Assembly: GCA_964399965.1 (NCBI GenBank)
Contig: CAYNRX010000013.1
Span: 1 to 51,027, forward strand
DNA length: 51,027 nucleotides
Reading direction: 5' to 3'
Origin: UBA1381 sp964399965
GTDB lineage: Bacteria; Bacillota; Clostridia; UBA1381
Shown here: in pieces, positions 1 to 8,120 of the stretch
How positions within the stretch are numbered: position 1 is the first letter of the stretch
Layout of the letters: each line of letters opens with the position of its first letter
Translations under genes and position numbers: made by a program
The notes under the pieces: model-generated
What the model saw: only the letters and a program-made list of their open reading frames with translations
Told to the model about the DNA's origin: nothing
Database searches by the model: none

Positions 1-219
1 GAGGGTGAAACCCTCGAATTCCAATCAATTTTTGACGACTCCGCACCGCGCAAGACGGCGCGGCCGGCAGTCTGCTGCCGGTTTTTGCGCAGCAAAAATG
101 CTGAAAAAGCGTCAAAAATTGCGAAAATAAAAGTTTCAGCGGTCTTTAGACCGCCAATCAACGGAACTTTTATTTTCTTCATTAGCCTGAAATCAATTGC
201 GAAAAGGTTTCGCAATTGA
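1..219. repeat. array of nested fold-back (inverted) repeats
   Basis: No coding potential is visible in this stretch. Four inverted repeats follow one another. GAGGGT/ACCCTC closes at 1-15. CAATTTTTGACG (26-37) pairs with CGTCAAAAATTG (110-121) and encloses smaller hairpins, including CCGGCAG-TCTG-CTGCCGG and TTTTTGC-GCA-GCAAAAA. GAAAATAAAAGTT (123-135) pairs with AACTTTTATTTTC (165-177) around GCGGTC-TTTA-GACCGC. TCAATTGCGAAA (193-204) pairs with TTTCGCAATTGA (208-219). The last palindrome resembles ones near 22900 and 35660. The structures look like small non-autonomous palindromic elements stacked between genes; a role in termination for a gene left of the window is also possible. Confidence 0.7.
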
Positions 220-326
220 CTAATTTAATATCCCCATTATACAATATTTCCGCAATATATTCAAGCCTTTTATTAAATTTTTGAAAAATTATCGCGAAAA
301 ACAGCAGCAACCTCAAAAAAATCGCC

Positions 327-355
327 TTGACAAACCGGCGGCCTTATACTATAAT
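327..355 (+). promoter_or_regulatory. promoter of rnpB
   Basis: TTGACA at 327-332 and TATAAT at 350-355 are separated by 17 bp. This is a perfect vegetative sigma-A promoter, placed so that transcription would start within a few bases of the RNase P RNA 5' end (364). It fits a strongly expressed stable RNA. Confidence 0.9.
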
Positions 356-363
356 ATCAATTA

Positions 364-711
364 CCGAGTAAGCCAGACGATCGCGGCTGCGTGTACGAAA
401 GGGCGCAGGTGAGGAAAGTCCGGGCTCCATAGAGCAGGGTGCAGGGTAATCCCCTGTGAAGGTGACTTCAAGGATAGTGCAACAGAAAATAAACGCCGGG
501 ATCTTCCCGGTAAGTGTGGAAAGGTGCGGTAAGAGCGCACCCGGGGACTGGCGACTACTCCCCGGTGTAAACCCCACCCGGAGCAACGCCTGTAAGGGAG
601 ATATTATAGTTTGCTCGACAATGCTCCGATATGGCGGCTGGAACCCAACGGTAACGTTGGGTCTGGATAGATGATCGTCCAATACAGAACCCGGCTTACA
701 GACTTGCTCGG
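364..711 (+). ncRNA. rnpB: RNase P RNA component
   Basis: This is the catalytic RNA of ribonuclease P, which removes 5' leaders from tRNA precursors. The universally conserved blocks are present: GAGGAAAGTCCGGGCTCC at about 411-428 (P4/CR I) and ACAGAACCCGGCTTAC at 684-699 (the other side of P4). The ends pair as P1 (CCGAGTAAG at the start with CTTGCTCGG at the end), which sets the limits to within a few bases. The length of about 348 nt is normal for a bacterial RNase P RNA. A consensus promoter lies just upstream and an intrinsic terminator begins directly after P1. The open reading frames across it are shadows. Confidence 0.95.
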
Positions 712-753
712 AAAAAAGCGGCAGACGGATAAAATACCGTCGGCCGCTTTTTT
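712..753. terminator. bidirectional terminator between rnpB and rsuA-type gene
   Basis: An AAAAAAGCGGC arm and a GCCGCTTTTTT arm flank a GACGG/CCGTC stem. Both strands end in a T run, so it can stop rnpB on + and the converging pseudouridine synthase gene on -, whose stop codon lies in its right arm (752-754). Confidence 0.85.
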
Positions 754-1450
754 ATAAGGTTTTTAAAACAGCGATTTCCTCCGGGGAAAGCTCCCGTATC
801 TGCCCCGGGCCGAGCTTCTCGTCAAGCAGCAGTCCGCCCATAGAAATCCGCTTTAAATATACGACCTTTCGGCCGCGTTTCTCCCACATACGCTTTACCT
901 GATGGAACTTTCCCTCGCAGACGGTAGTCATGACCTCGAAATGGTCTTTTGTAAGCTCTGCTTTTGCGGGAAGGGTGACAAAGTCGCCCAGATCCATCGG
1001 CAGGCGGAAGCTGTCGCAGTCCTCATGTGTGGCCGGGGCGTCCAGACGGGTAAGATAGGTCTTTTCTGCACGGTGCTTAGGGGAGGTCAGCCGGTGGGCA
1101 AGCGCGCCGTCATTCGTCAAAAGCAGAAGCCCTTCGGTATCTACATCAAGCCTTCCTACCGGGAACAGTTTAAAATGCGCGAGCTCCCGGGGGACAAGAT
1201 CCGTCACCGGCGGATAGACGTTGTCCTCGGTAGCGCTCACATAGCCCTGCGGCTTATTGAGCATAAGGTATATAAATTCCCGCTGGATGACCGCTTTTGA
1301 GTCAAGCGTTACGGTATCGGTTTCAGATACGGCAGCTTCCGGACGGGAGGCAAGACTGTCGTTTACGGTTATGCGCCCTGCTTTTATGGCCGCTTTGACC
1401 TCTTTGCGCGAAAGACCGGCAGCGGAAGAAATATATTTATCAAGTCTCAT
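752..1450 (-). CDS. rsuA: 16S rRNA pseudouridine synthase, RsuA/RluB family
   Basis: The 232-residue protein has an S4 RNA-binding domain at its N-terminus (about 1-60, starting MRLDKYIS) followed by a pseudouridine synthase domain. The catalytic motif GRLDVDTEGLLLLTNDG lies near residue 99, with the nucleophilic Asp at about 102. In this family the enzyme isomerises one uridine of 16S rRNA (U516 in E. coli) during small-subunit assembly; RsuA is the nearest name, but RluB/RluE-type specificity cannot be excluded from sequence alone. The start has AAAGGAGG six bases upstream. The first 11 bp overlap the end of the recombinase gene, so the two are co-transcribed and probably translationally coupled. 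Confidence 0.88.
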   Translation of the reverse strand: MRLDKYISSAAGLSRKEVKAAIKAGRITVNDSLASRPEAAVSETDTVTLDSKAVIQREFIYLMLNKPQGYVSATEDNVYPPVTDLVPRELAHFKLFPVGRLDVDTEGLLLLTNDGALAHRLTSPKHRAEKTYLTRLDAPATHEDCDSFRLPMDLGDFVTLPAKAELTKDHFEVMTTVCEGKFHQVKRMWEKRGRKVVYLKRISMGGLLLDEKLGPGQIRELSPEEIAVLKTL

Positions 1451-2501
1451 TATTATCCTCCTTTACCACCTTCAGCCCGCGCATCACTTCTTTTTGCGCT
1501 TTTTTGGAATACTGGGCGTAATAGCGGTGAGTGACTTCGATATTCTTATGTCCCATAAGCTCGGCTACCATTTTAATATCTACCCCATCCTCCAAAAGAC
1601 GGCAGGCGAAAGTCCGGCGCAGGGCATGAGGACGCGTTTTGTCGCTGTCGGTGATGCCGGCGGTGAGACAGTATTTCTTGAGCATTTTCTCCACTGCCGC
1701 CACGCTCATTCGCTGACCGCGCCTGTTTATGAATACCGCCTCCTTTTCCGGACAGTCCTTAAGCTCCAGCCGTTCCTGCAAATATTCAAACAGCCTGTTC
1801 TCCACCTCAACCGGCATGAATATTTCCTGCTGATCACCGCCTTTGCGGGTGACTATGAACGATGAGGTCTCAAAGCAGATGTCGTTGATGTTGAGGTTCA
1901 CCAGCTCGCTTACACGGATGCCGGTGCCAAGGTATGTCGTGAATATGGCGATATCACGCTTTTTGCTGCGCAGATATTCGCTTAAATGACGGCCGGTGTA
2001 ATAGTTTTCTCCGTTGTAGATAACATCTATCAGGTCTATCGTCTCCTGGGTAGTAAGGGGCTTTTTTATCCGCTGGTGGAGCTTGTCGAAATCTATCTTT
2101 TCGGTCACATTTGCCGGGATGCGGTCGGTTTTGTACAAATAAGAGTAAAGGCCGCTTACTGCCGAGAGCTTGCGATTTATACCGTAGGCGGAATTGCGGC
2201 GCATAAGGCGCAGATGCTTGCCATCGGCGCTCATGGTATCCACCGGGTATTCACGCAGATAGGACTTAAAACGGACAAGGTCGTTGACCGTAACTTGCCC
2301 CAGCATCTGCGGCGTAAGCTCGGAGATGGAATCTATATCGGGAAATTTGTATTTTTGCAGATAGACGAGAAAGGTTTTGATGTCCATGCTGTAGCCAAGC
2401 TGGGTGTTTATACTGTCCCCGTTGTAGTAGAGTTGGATATATTCAAAAACGAAGTCCGGCATCTCCGAAAGGAAGTTGTCGAGACTGGTATATTTACTCA
2501 T
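1440..2501 (-). CDS. XerS-like tyrosine recombinase
   Basis: A tyrosine recombinase of about 353-356 residues, with an N-terminal SAM-like core-binding domain (about 10-150) and a C-terminal catalytic domain. The catalytic set is visible: Arg in GTGIRVSEL, Lys in TRKGGDQQ, HALRRTFA (HxxR), GHKNIEVTH and the nucleophile in HRYYAQYS. The length and long N-domain resemble streptococcal XerS, which acts alone at dif to resolve chromosome dimers, more than XerC/XerD (about 300 aa). No excisionase or phage gene is adjacent and it is operonic with an rRNA modification gene, which favours a housekeeping role. I chose the ATG at 2501; an in-frame GTG at 2510 sits only three bases after AGGAG and is less likely, though possible. 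Confidence 0.75.
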   Translation of the reverse strand: MSKYTSLDNFLSEMPDFVFEYIQLYYNGDSINTQLGYSMDIKTFLVYLQKYKFPDIDSISELTPQMLGQVTVNDLVRFKSYLREYPVDTMSADGKHLRLMRRNSAYGINRKLSAVSGLYSYLYKTDRIPANVTEKIDFDKLHQRIKKPLTTQETIDLIDVIYNGENYYTGRHLSEYLRSKKRDIAIFTTYLGTGIRVSELVNLNINDICFETSSFIVTRKGGDQQEIFMPVEVENRLFEYLQERLELKDCPEKEAVFINRRGQRMSVAAVEKMLKKYCLTAGITDSDKTRPHALRRTFACRLLEDGVDIKMVAELMGHKNIEVTHRYYAQYSKKAQKEVMRGLKVVKEDNNET

Positions 2502-2533
2502 GGTATTCACCTGCTCCTGTGATATTTGCTGAT

Positions 2534-2562
2534 ATTATACCGCTTTTTTTATAAAAAAGCAA
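2534..2562 (-). promoter_or_regulatory. promoter of xerS-like/rsuA operon
   Basis: On the minus strand TTGCTT (2557-2562) and TATAAT (2534-2539) are 17 bp apart, about 30 bp upstream of the recombinase start. Confidence 0.7.
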
Positions 2563-2590
2563 GAATTTTAATGAATTTGCGATTTAATAC

Positions 2591-2619
2591 TGGACTTCTG
2601 CGCTGAAATATAGTAAAAT
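2591..2619 (+). promoter_or_regulatory. candidate promoter of asp23-fakA-recG
   Basis: TGGACT (2591-2596) and TAAAAT (2614-2619) are 17 bp apart. The -35 matches consensus at four of six positions, so the call is moderate. It leaves a leader of about 110 nt that contains the 2650-2695 inverted repeat. Confidence 0.5.
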
Positions 2620-2649
2620 AATAATGAGAATATCCGCGTACGGCAAAGA

Positions 2650-2695
2650 GGCTGTAAAAATGCACCGTCTGTTCGCACTGTTTTTTTTTACAGCC
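2650..2695. repeat. 11-bp inverted repeat in asp23 leader
   Basis: GGCTGTAAAAA (2650-2660) pairs exactly with TTTTTACAGCC (2685-2695). The T run is inside the right arm rather than after it, so it is not a typical terminator for the plus strand. It may be a degenerate insertion-element end or a leader hairpin. Confidence 0.6.
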
Positions 2696-2736
2696 CCATA
2701 ACCGAAATGCGGTCTAAACCTGGAGGATTGATCAAA

Positions 2737-3093
2737 ATGTATATCACAACAGCAAACGAACTGGGAAATATCATGATAACCTCGAACGTTGCCGCGGAGG
2801 TGGCAGGTTCTGTGGCTACACAGTGCTACGGTGTTGTCGGCATGGCCTCAAGGAGCAAAAAAGACGGCTTGGTGAGCCTTTTGAAGGCGGAGAATATGGC
2901 CAGGGGTATAAACGTGACTGATGCGGGGGACGGGGTCGTGATAGATCTGCACGTGATAATGGAATACGGCGTCAATATCGCGGCTATATGCAAAAGCATA
3001 GTAAACCGTGTCCGTTACAGCTTAGAAGAGCAGACGGGGATTCCCGTAAAGCAGGTAAACGTAAGAGTGGAAGGCATCCGCGTGGACGATTAA
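2737..3093 (+). CDS. Asp23/Gls24 family envelope-stress protein
   Basis: A 118-residue alpha/beta protein of the Asp23 (DUF322) family, typified by the start MYITTANELGNIMITSNVAAEV and the C-terminal VKQVNVRVEGIRVDD. Members sit at the membrane and are linked to cell-envelope homeostasis; the exact biochemical role is unknown. I set the start at 2737 because GGAGG (2722-2726) is ten bases upstream, while the earlier in-frame ATG at 2707 has no ribosome site and would add ten unrelated residues. It stands directly before fakA, the standard Bacillota order, with ten bases between. Confidence 0.9.
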   Translation: MYITTANELGNIMITSNVAAEVAGSVATQCYGVVGMASRSKKDGLVSLLKAENMARGINVTDAGDGVVIDLHVIMEYGVNIAAICKSIVNRVRYSLEEQTGIPVKQVNVRVEGIRVDD

Positions 3094-3103
3094 GGAGGGG
3101 ATA

Positions 3104-4738
3104 ATGATCAGGACTATAGATGCAAAAGAATTTACCGCCATGATAGCTGCAGGAGCGGCAAAGCTGTACGCGGCAAGAGAGGCGGTAAACGAGCTTAACG
3201 TGTTCCCAGTGCCGGACGGCGATACGGGTACCAATATGTCGATGACGATGAATGCGGCGGCGGAGGCGGTGACGGTATCCGAAGCCGGGCGGTTCTGCGA
3301 AGCGGCCGATAAGGTGTCGTTTGCTACACTGCGCGGCGCCAGAGGCAATTCGGGAGTGATACTCTCGCAGATATTCCGCGGCTTTGCCAAAAGCGCAAAA
3401 AAAAAGGACGTCTGCACGGCGATGGATCTGGCGCAAGCCTTGTCCGCAGGCGCAGACGCTGCTTATAAGGCGGTAATGAAGCCTACCGAGGGAACGATAT
3501 TGACGGTGGCAAAAGCGGCGGCTAAGAGCGCGTATAATGCCGCTCTTCTGGGGGAGAACGACGCAGCGGCGATTTTAAGAGCAGCCGTGGACGGCGGAAA
3601 TGCGGCTCTTGAGAAAACGCCGCAGATGCTTCCTGCCCTGAAAAAGGCCGGAGTGGTAGACGCAGGCGGCAAGGGCTTTATGCTGATATTGGAGGGCGCG
3701 CTGCAATTTCTGGAAACAGGAAAAACGCCGGCGGCGGAGGTCGTTACCGCAGAGAAACAGCAGATAAAGACAGGAGCGGTGCAGGATAACGTTCAAGAGA
3801 TAAAATTCCGCTACTGCACGGAGTTTCTCATAGAGAAAAAAGATCGGGAAATTTCTGCCGATGCTTTTAAAAGCGCAATAGCGCCTAAGGGCGACTGTAT
3901 GCTGGTGATAGACGACGATGATATTGTCAAGGTGCATATTCATACAAATCACCCGGGCTTTGTGCTTGAAGAGGCGGTAAAGCTTGGGGAGCTTGTAAAT
4001 CTTAAGATAGATAACATGAAACAGCAGCACCGCAATATTATCGCCGGCTCTTCCGAGGAAAAAGCGTCAGAGCCGGAAAAGGAAATGGGGACGGCGGTCG
4101 TTGCGGCCGGCAAGGGCTTTAAGTCCATTTTAAAGGATTTGGGAGCCGATTGTGTGATAGAGGGCGGTCAGACAATGAATCCCAGTGCCGAGGAGCTTTT
4201 AAAGGCTGTAGAAGCGGTAAATGCCAAGACCGTGTTTGTGTTCCCCAACAACAAAAATATCATCATGGCCGCCGAGCAGGCCGGGAAGCTGTCCGATAAG
4301 AACGTTATCGTCATCCCGACGAAGAATATTCCTCAGTGCATAGCAGGGTTGATGGAATTTTCCTCAGAACGTGCGGCGGAGGTTAATGAGAAGAAAATGA
4401 TAAAGGCCGCCGCAAAGGTGGCCGTAGCCCAGGTCACGTATGCGGTACGCGATACAGAAGCTGACGGAAGGTATATCTATAAAGATGATATCCTGGGCAT
4501 CACCGGTAACGGTATAGAGGTCATAGGCGCCGATGCGGACGATGTATGCATGGAGCTGGTAGATAAAATGTACGATGCGGATGAGAGCGAATATATAACG
4601 GTCTACTGGGGAAAGGGCATAAAAAGGCCGCAGGCAGAGGCTCTTGCCAAAAGGCTGGAAAGAGCGTATCCCGATGCGGAAACAGCCGTAAGAAAGGGAG
4701 GACAGCCGGTATATTATTATATAGCGGCCGTGGAATAA
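3104..4738 (+). CDS. fakA: fatty acid kinase FakA (DAK2/YloV family)
   Basis: At 544 residues this is the full-length FakA/YloV type. The N-terminal DhaL-like (DAK2) nucleotide domain carries PVPDGDTGTNM at about 35-45, whose aspartates bind the Mg-ATP; a central linker domain and a C-terminal DegV-like fold domain follow. In characterised Bacillota it phosphorylates exogenous fatty acids held by a FakB (DegV) partner, feeding acyl-phosphate to phospholipid synthesis. No fakB is seen in the window. The start has AAGGAGGGG just upstream. The gene is followed after one base by recG. Confidence 0.93.
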   Translation: MIRTIDAKEFTAMIAAGAAKLYAAREAVNELNVFPVPDGDTGTNMSMTMNAAAEAVTVSEAGRFCEAADKVSFATLRGARGNSGVILSQIFRGFAKSAKKKDVCTAMDLAQALSAGADAAYKAVMKPTEGTILTVAKAAAKSAYNAALLGENDAAAILRAAVDGGNAALEKTPQMLPALKKAGVVDAGGKGFMLILEGALQFLETGKTPAAEVVTAEKQQIKTGAVQDNVQEIKFRYCTEFLIEKKDREISADAFKSAIAPKGDCMLVIDDDDIVKVHIHTNHPGFVLEEAVKLGELVNLKIDNMKQQHRNIIAGSSEEKASEPEKEMGTAVVAAGKGFKSILKDLGADCVIEGGQTMNPSAEELLKAVEAVNAKTVFVFPNNKNIIMAAEQAGKLSDKNVIVIPTKNIPQCIAGLMEFSSERAAEVNEKKMIKAAAKVAVAQVTYAVRDTEADGRYIYKDDILGITGNGIEVIGADADDVCMELVDKMYDADESEYITVYWGKGIKRPQAEALAKRLERAYPDAETAVRKGGQPVYYYIAAVE

Positions 4739-4739
4739 A

Positions 4740-6770
4740 ATGGAAGTGCTTGACAGGGATATACGGTATTTAAAAGGCATAGGTGAAGCACGGGCGAAAA
4801 TGTTTCAAAAACTGGGCATAACGACCGTGGAGGAGCTTTTATACTTTTTCCCGCGCGATTACGAGGACAGGACAAAGACGGCCAAAGTGGCAGAATGCCA
4901 AAAAGGAGAAACGGCGTGCGTAAGAGCCGCCGTTTTTTCGGCTGTGAAGGAGAATCATATCCGCAAGAATATGTCCGTGTATACGGCGATAATAAGCGAT
5001 GATACAGGGGCGATGAACGTTGTCTGGTATAATAACCGGTTTGTAAAAAATGCGCTGGAGCCGGGGAAGGAGTATGTTTTTTACGGCAAGATCTCTGAAA
5101 ACAGGGGAAGACGAGAGATGCAGAATCCTATTTATGAGGAGGTCGGCAGGGAACGGTACACGGGTCGGATAGCTCCCATATATCCGCTTACGGAGGGGCT
5201 TTCGCAGAACATGATACAGAGTGCGATGGAGCGCGCTCTGGAGGAGGCGGGAGCGCTTAAGGAGTATATGCCGCAGAGCATACGCGAGCATTACCATATA
5301 GCAGAGCTTAATTTTGCAATGAAAAACATACATTTCCCCGCTGATTTTAAAAGCTACGAGATAGCCAGACGGCGGTTCGTGTTTGAGGAGCTTTTGACCG
5401 TGCAGCTGCTTTTGCTGCGGATAAAGAAGGATAATTCAAGAAATGCCGGAGCGGTATTTGAGGATACCGAATGTATGCGGGAGTTTGCCGGTGGATTGCC
5501 GTTTGCGCTGACAGGGGCGCAGGAGCGGGTATTGTCAGAGATCGCGGACGATCTTTGCTCCGGGAGACAGATGAACAGACTTGTGCAGGGAGACGTTGGC
5601 TCCGGCAAAACGGCCGTTGCGGCGGCCGCTATCTACTGTGCTGTAAAAAACGGACAGCAGGCGGTGATGATGGCGCCGACGGAGATATTGGCGGCGCAGC
5701 ACTATGAAACGCTCAAGAGCTTTTTTGAGCCTTATGGCATCTGTGTTGAGCTTCTGACGGGCGGTATGGGCATAAAGGAAAAAAGGAGAGTTACCGAGTC
5801 TATACAATTAGGTCTGGCACAGGTGGTAGTCGGTACTCATGCGCTTATCCAAAAGGGCGTTGAATATAAGGAGCTGGGGCTGGTAATAGCTGATGAGCAG
5901 CACCGGTTCGGGGTGAGCCAGAGGGCGAAGCTCTGCGCCAAGGGAGCCGCCCCCCATATGCTCCTGATGTCGGCAACGCCGATACCGCGCACGCTGGCTC
6001 TTATCCTTTACGGAGATCTTGACATATCGATAATAGACGAACTGCCGCCGGGGAGGAAGCCGGTCAAAACGTATGCCGTGGGCGAGAGCATGAGGAAGAG
6101 GATATACGCTTTTTTGAAAAAGCAGCTTGATTGCGGTTTTCAGGCCTATGTCGTCTGTCCGCTGATCGAGGAAACGGAGAAGAGCGACCTAAAGGACGCC
6201 GTACAGCTGGCAGAAAAACTGACCGCGATCTTTCCCGAATACAAGGTAGGGCTGATACATGGAAAGCTCAAGCCGAAACACAAGGAAGAGATAATGGAGG
6301 ATTTTGCCCAAAACCGTATCCAGATACTGGTATCAACAACGGTGATAGAAGTGGGGATGAACGTTCCCAACAGCAATATCATGGTGATCGAGAATGCCGA
6401 ACGCTTCGGATTGGCACAGCTGCATCAGCTGCGCGGACGCGTAGGTCGCGGAGGCGATCAGGCCTATTGCATCCTTTTCGTGCACGGTAAAAACGAGATA
6501 ACGAAAAAGCGCATGGACACGATGTGTATGTCTAACGATGGATTTTTCATTTCCGAGCAGGATCTGAAACTTCGGGGACCGGGGGACTTTTTCGGTACGC
6601 GCCAGCACGGATTGCCGGAAATGCGCATAGCGAACCTTTTCGAGGATGGCGATATTTTAAAGGACGCCCAGGAAGCGGCGGCGCTTATTATGAAAGAACC
6701 CGGCTTTAAGTATGAACCGCTTATAAAAAGAGCGGAGATGCTCATGAATAGAGAGATCATTTTGAACTGA
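4740..6770 (+). CDS. recG: ATP-dependent DNA helicase RecG
   Basis: The 676-residue protein has the RecG order: an N-terminal wedge/OB-fold domain, then a superfamily 2 helicase core. GDVGSGKTAVAAAAIYCAVK (Walker A) lies at about residue 284, ADEQHRFGV (DEQH box) at about 385, LLMSATPIPRTLAL is motif III, and QLHQLRGRVGRGG is motif VI. The C-terminal signature GPGDFFGTRQHGLP is present. RecG remodels stalled forks and branched recombination intermediates. The start lies one base after the fakA stop with only a weak ribosome site, which suggests translational coupling. Confidence 0.96.
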   Translation: MEVLDRDIRYLKGIGEARAKMFQKLGITTVEELLYFFPRDYEDRTKTAKVAECQKGETACVRAAVFSAVKENHIRKNMSVYTAIISDDTGAMNVVWYNNRFVKNALEPGKEYVFYGKISENRGRREMQNPIYEEVGRERYTGRIAPIYPLTEGLSQNMIQSAMERALEEAGALKEYMPQSIREHYHIAELNFAMKNIHFPADFKSYEIARRRFVFEELLTVQLLLLRIKKDNSRNAGAVFEDTECMREFAGGLPFALTGAQERVLSEIADDLCSGRQMNRLVQGDVGSGKTAVAAAAIYCAVKNGQQAVMMAPTEILAAQHYETLKSFFEPYGICVELLTGGMGIKEKRRVTESIQLGLAQVVVGTHALIQKGVEYKELGLVIADEQHRFGVSQRAKLCAKGAAPHMLLMSATPIPRTLALILYGDLDISIIDELPPGRKPVKTYAVGESMRKRIYAFLKKQLDCGFQAYVVCPLIEETEKSDLKDAVQLAEKLTAIFPEYKVGLIHGKLKPKHKEEIMEDFAQNRIQILVSTTVIEVGMNVPNSNIMVIENAERFGLAQLHQLRGRVGRGGDQAYCILFVHGKNEITKKRMDTMCMSNDGFFISEQDLKLRGPGDFFGTRQHGLPEMRIANLFEDGDILKDAQEAAALIMKEPGFKYEPLIKRAEMLMNREIILN

Positions 6771-6802
6771 GAATAAACTGTTTTATAATTTTGCAAAAAA
6801 AC

Positions 6803-6831
6803 TTGCATTCGGGCGAAAAATGTAGTAGAAT
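6803..6831 (+). promoter_or_regulatory. promoter of rdgB-like gene
   Basis: TTGCAT (6803-6808) and TAGAAT (6826-6831) are separated by 17 bp, about 28 bp before the start codon at 6859. It gives the nucleotide pyrophosphatase gene its own transcription start downstream of recG. Confidence 0.7.
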
Positions 6832-6858
6832 ATAGAAAAATGCGTACGGGGTGATAGA

Positions 6859-7440
6859 ATGAAGCTTATTGCGGCTACGAAAAATAAGAACAAGATAAAA
6901 GAGCTGGAGGAGATATTCGCTCCTTTGGGCTTTGAGGTGGAGGCCGGGGTCTTTGACGATGTCGAGGAGACCGGCGATACTTTTGAAGAAAATTCCCTTT
7001 TAAAGGCCAGGGCGGTATCAAAGCTCTACGGCGAATTTACCGTGGCCGATGATTCGGGGCTGTGCGTAGAAGCTCTCGGAGGCCGTCCCGGGGTATACTC
7101 GGCACGGTATGCCGGTGAAGGTGCAAGCGACCGGGATAAATACGAGAAGCTGCTGTTGGAGCTTTCCGGCGAAAAAGACCGCCGGGCGAAATTCGTGACC
7201 GCAGCATCGTTGGTATTCCCGGACGGGCGCGAGATAACGGCCGTGGGAGAGGTGGAAGGACTAATAACGGAAGAGCCGGCCGGTGAAGGGGGTTTCGGTT
7301 ACGATCCGGTATTCTTCTGCCCGGAGCTGGGTAAGACGTTCGGCGAGGCCGCGCCGGAGGAAAAGAACAGCGTCAGCCACCGTGCGCGGGCGATGGAAAA
7401 GCTGTCGGACAAACTGAGGAAAAATACTCACAGAGGATAG
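6859..7440 (+). CDS. rdgB: XTP/dITP diphosphatase (RdgB/HAM1 family)
   Basis: The 193-residue protein matches the HAM1/RdgB family over its whole length: N-terminal ATKNKNKIKELEEIF, DDSGLCVEALGGRPGVYSAR in the middle, and GFGYDPVF towards the end. These enzymes hydrolyse non-canonical purine triphosphates (XTP, dITP, ITP) to monophosphates and keep them out of nucleic acids. It follows recG with its own promoter and is followed after 12 bp by a small membrane protein gene, probably in the same transcript. Confidence 0.94.
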   Translation: MKLIAATKNKNKIKELEEIFAPLGFEVEAGVFDDVEETGDTFEENSLLKARAVSKLYGEFTVADDSGLCVEALGGRPGVYSARYAGEGASDRDKYEKLLLELSGEKDRRAKFVTAASLVFPDGREITAVGEVEGLITEEPAGEGGFGYDPVFFCPELGKTFGEAAPEEKNSVSHRARAMEKLSDKLRKNTHRG

Positions 7441-7452
7441 GGAGGTCTGAAA

Positions 7453-7983
7453 ATGGATATATTTATAGAGTATATGGTAAAGCATAAATTTGAGGGCAAA
7501 AACTATGCGATAGTATCCGGCCTTGTTTTGCTGGCTCTGGCGCTTACAGCGGTGATCCTCTTTTTCCGGGTGTATCTGATGGGGCTGTGGCTGCTGCTTA
7601 TCGCTTTTGTGTGGTTTGGAGCAGTGGTATTTATACGCCAGCAGATACTGGAGTATGAGTATATCATCACCAACAACGAGATGGATATTGACCAGATAAT
7701 GGCAAAAAACGGCAGAAAACGCATATTAACTGTTGATTTTAAGCAGATGAGCTTGCTGGCCGCTGTTGATGATGCAGACTTTAAAGCGGAGTATGACCGC
7801 CCGGGAGAAAGAAAGATAATAGAAGCTATAGGCGACCGTGCAAAAGGCGGTTTATATTTTCTGGATACGGTGGTAAATATAAAGGGTACCGATACGGCTG
7901 TAAGGTTGATATTTCAGCCCAATGAGGCTATTTTGGAAGCTGCGTGGAAGTTCAATCCCCGCAATACTCATATAAAAAAATAA
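7453..7983 (+). CDS. small membrane protein, resembles DUF6106 family
   Basis: A 176-residue protein with two adjacent transmembrane helices near the N-terminus (about 18-38 and 40-60), then a cytoplasmic alpha/beta part of about 110 residues. The soluble part begins EYEYIITNNEMDIDQIMAKN, a feature I associate with clostridial DUF6106 proteins, but I cannot verify the family. GGGAGG lies eight bases before the ATG. Function unknown; it probably shares a transcript with the upstream pyrophosphatase gene and ends in the 7990-8013 terminator. Confidence 0.75.
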   Translation: MDIFIEYMVKHKFEGKNYAIVSGLVLLALALTAVILFFRVYLMGLWLLLIAFVWFGAVVFIRQQILEYEYIITNNEMDIDQIMAKNGRKRILTVDFKQMSLLAAVDDADFKAEYDRPGERKIIEAIGDRAKGGLYFLDTVVNIKGTDTAVRLIFQPNEAILEAAWKFNPRNTHIKK

Positions 7984-7989
7984 AGGAAC

Positions 7990-8013
7990 AAGGGGACTTA
8001 TGCGCCCCTTTTT
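7990..8013 (+). terminator. intrinsic terminator
   Basis: AAGGGG (7990-7995) pairs with CCCCTT (8005-8010), and TTT follows. It closes the transcript of the pyrophosphatase and membrane protein genes. Confidence 0.65.
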
Positions 8014-8120
8014 GGTTTAGAAAAATGATCGCAGCCGCCGGTGCGGATACATGTACGCGCTGAGATGCCGCAGTGACAGAAGGAAATTTAAAAGACGTAT
8101 TGCAAAAGGAGAGGAGAAAT

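Noticed and set aside
2650..2695. Intrinsic terminator in the asp23 leader
   Set aside because: The T run lies inside the right arm of the inverted repeat and is followed by CAGCCCC, not by a T tract, so it cannot act as a normal plus-strand terminator.
2707..2736. Upstream ATG (2707) as start of the Asp23-family protein
   Set aside because: No ribosome site precedes it, while GGAGG sits correctly before 2737 where family similarity begins.
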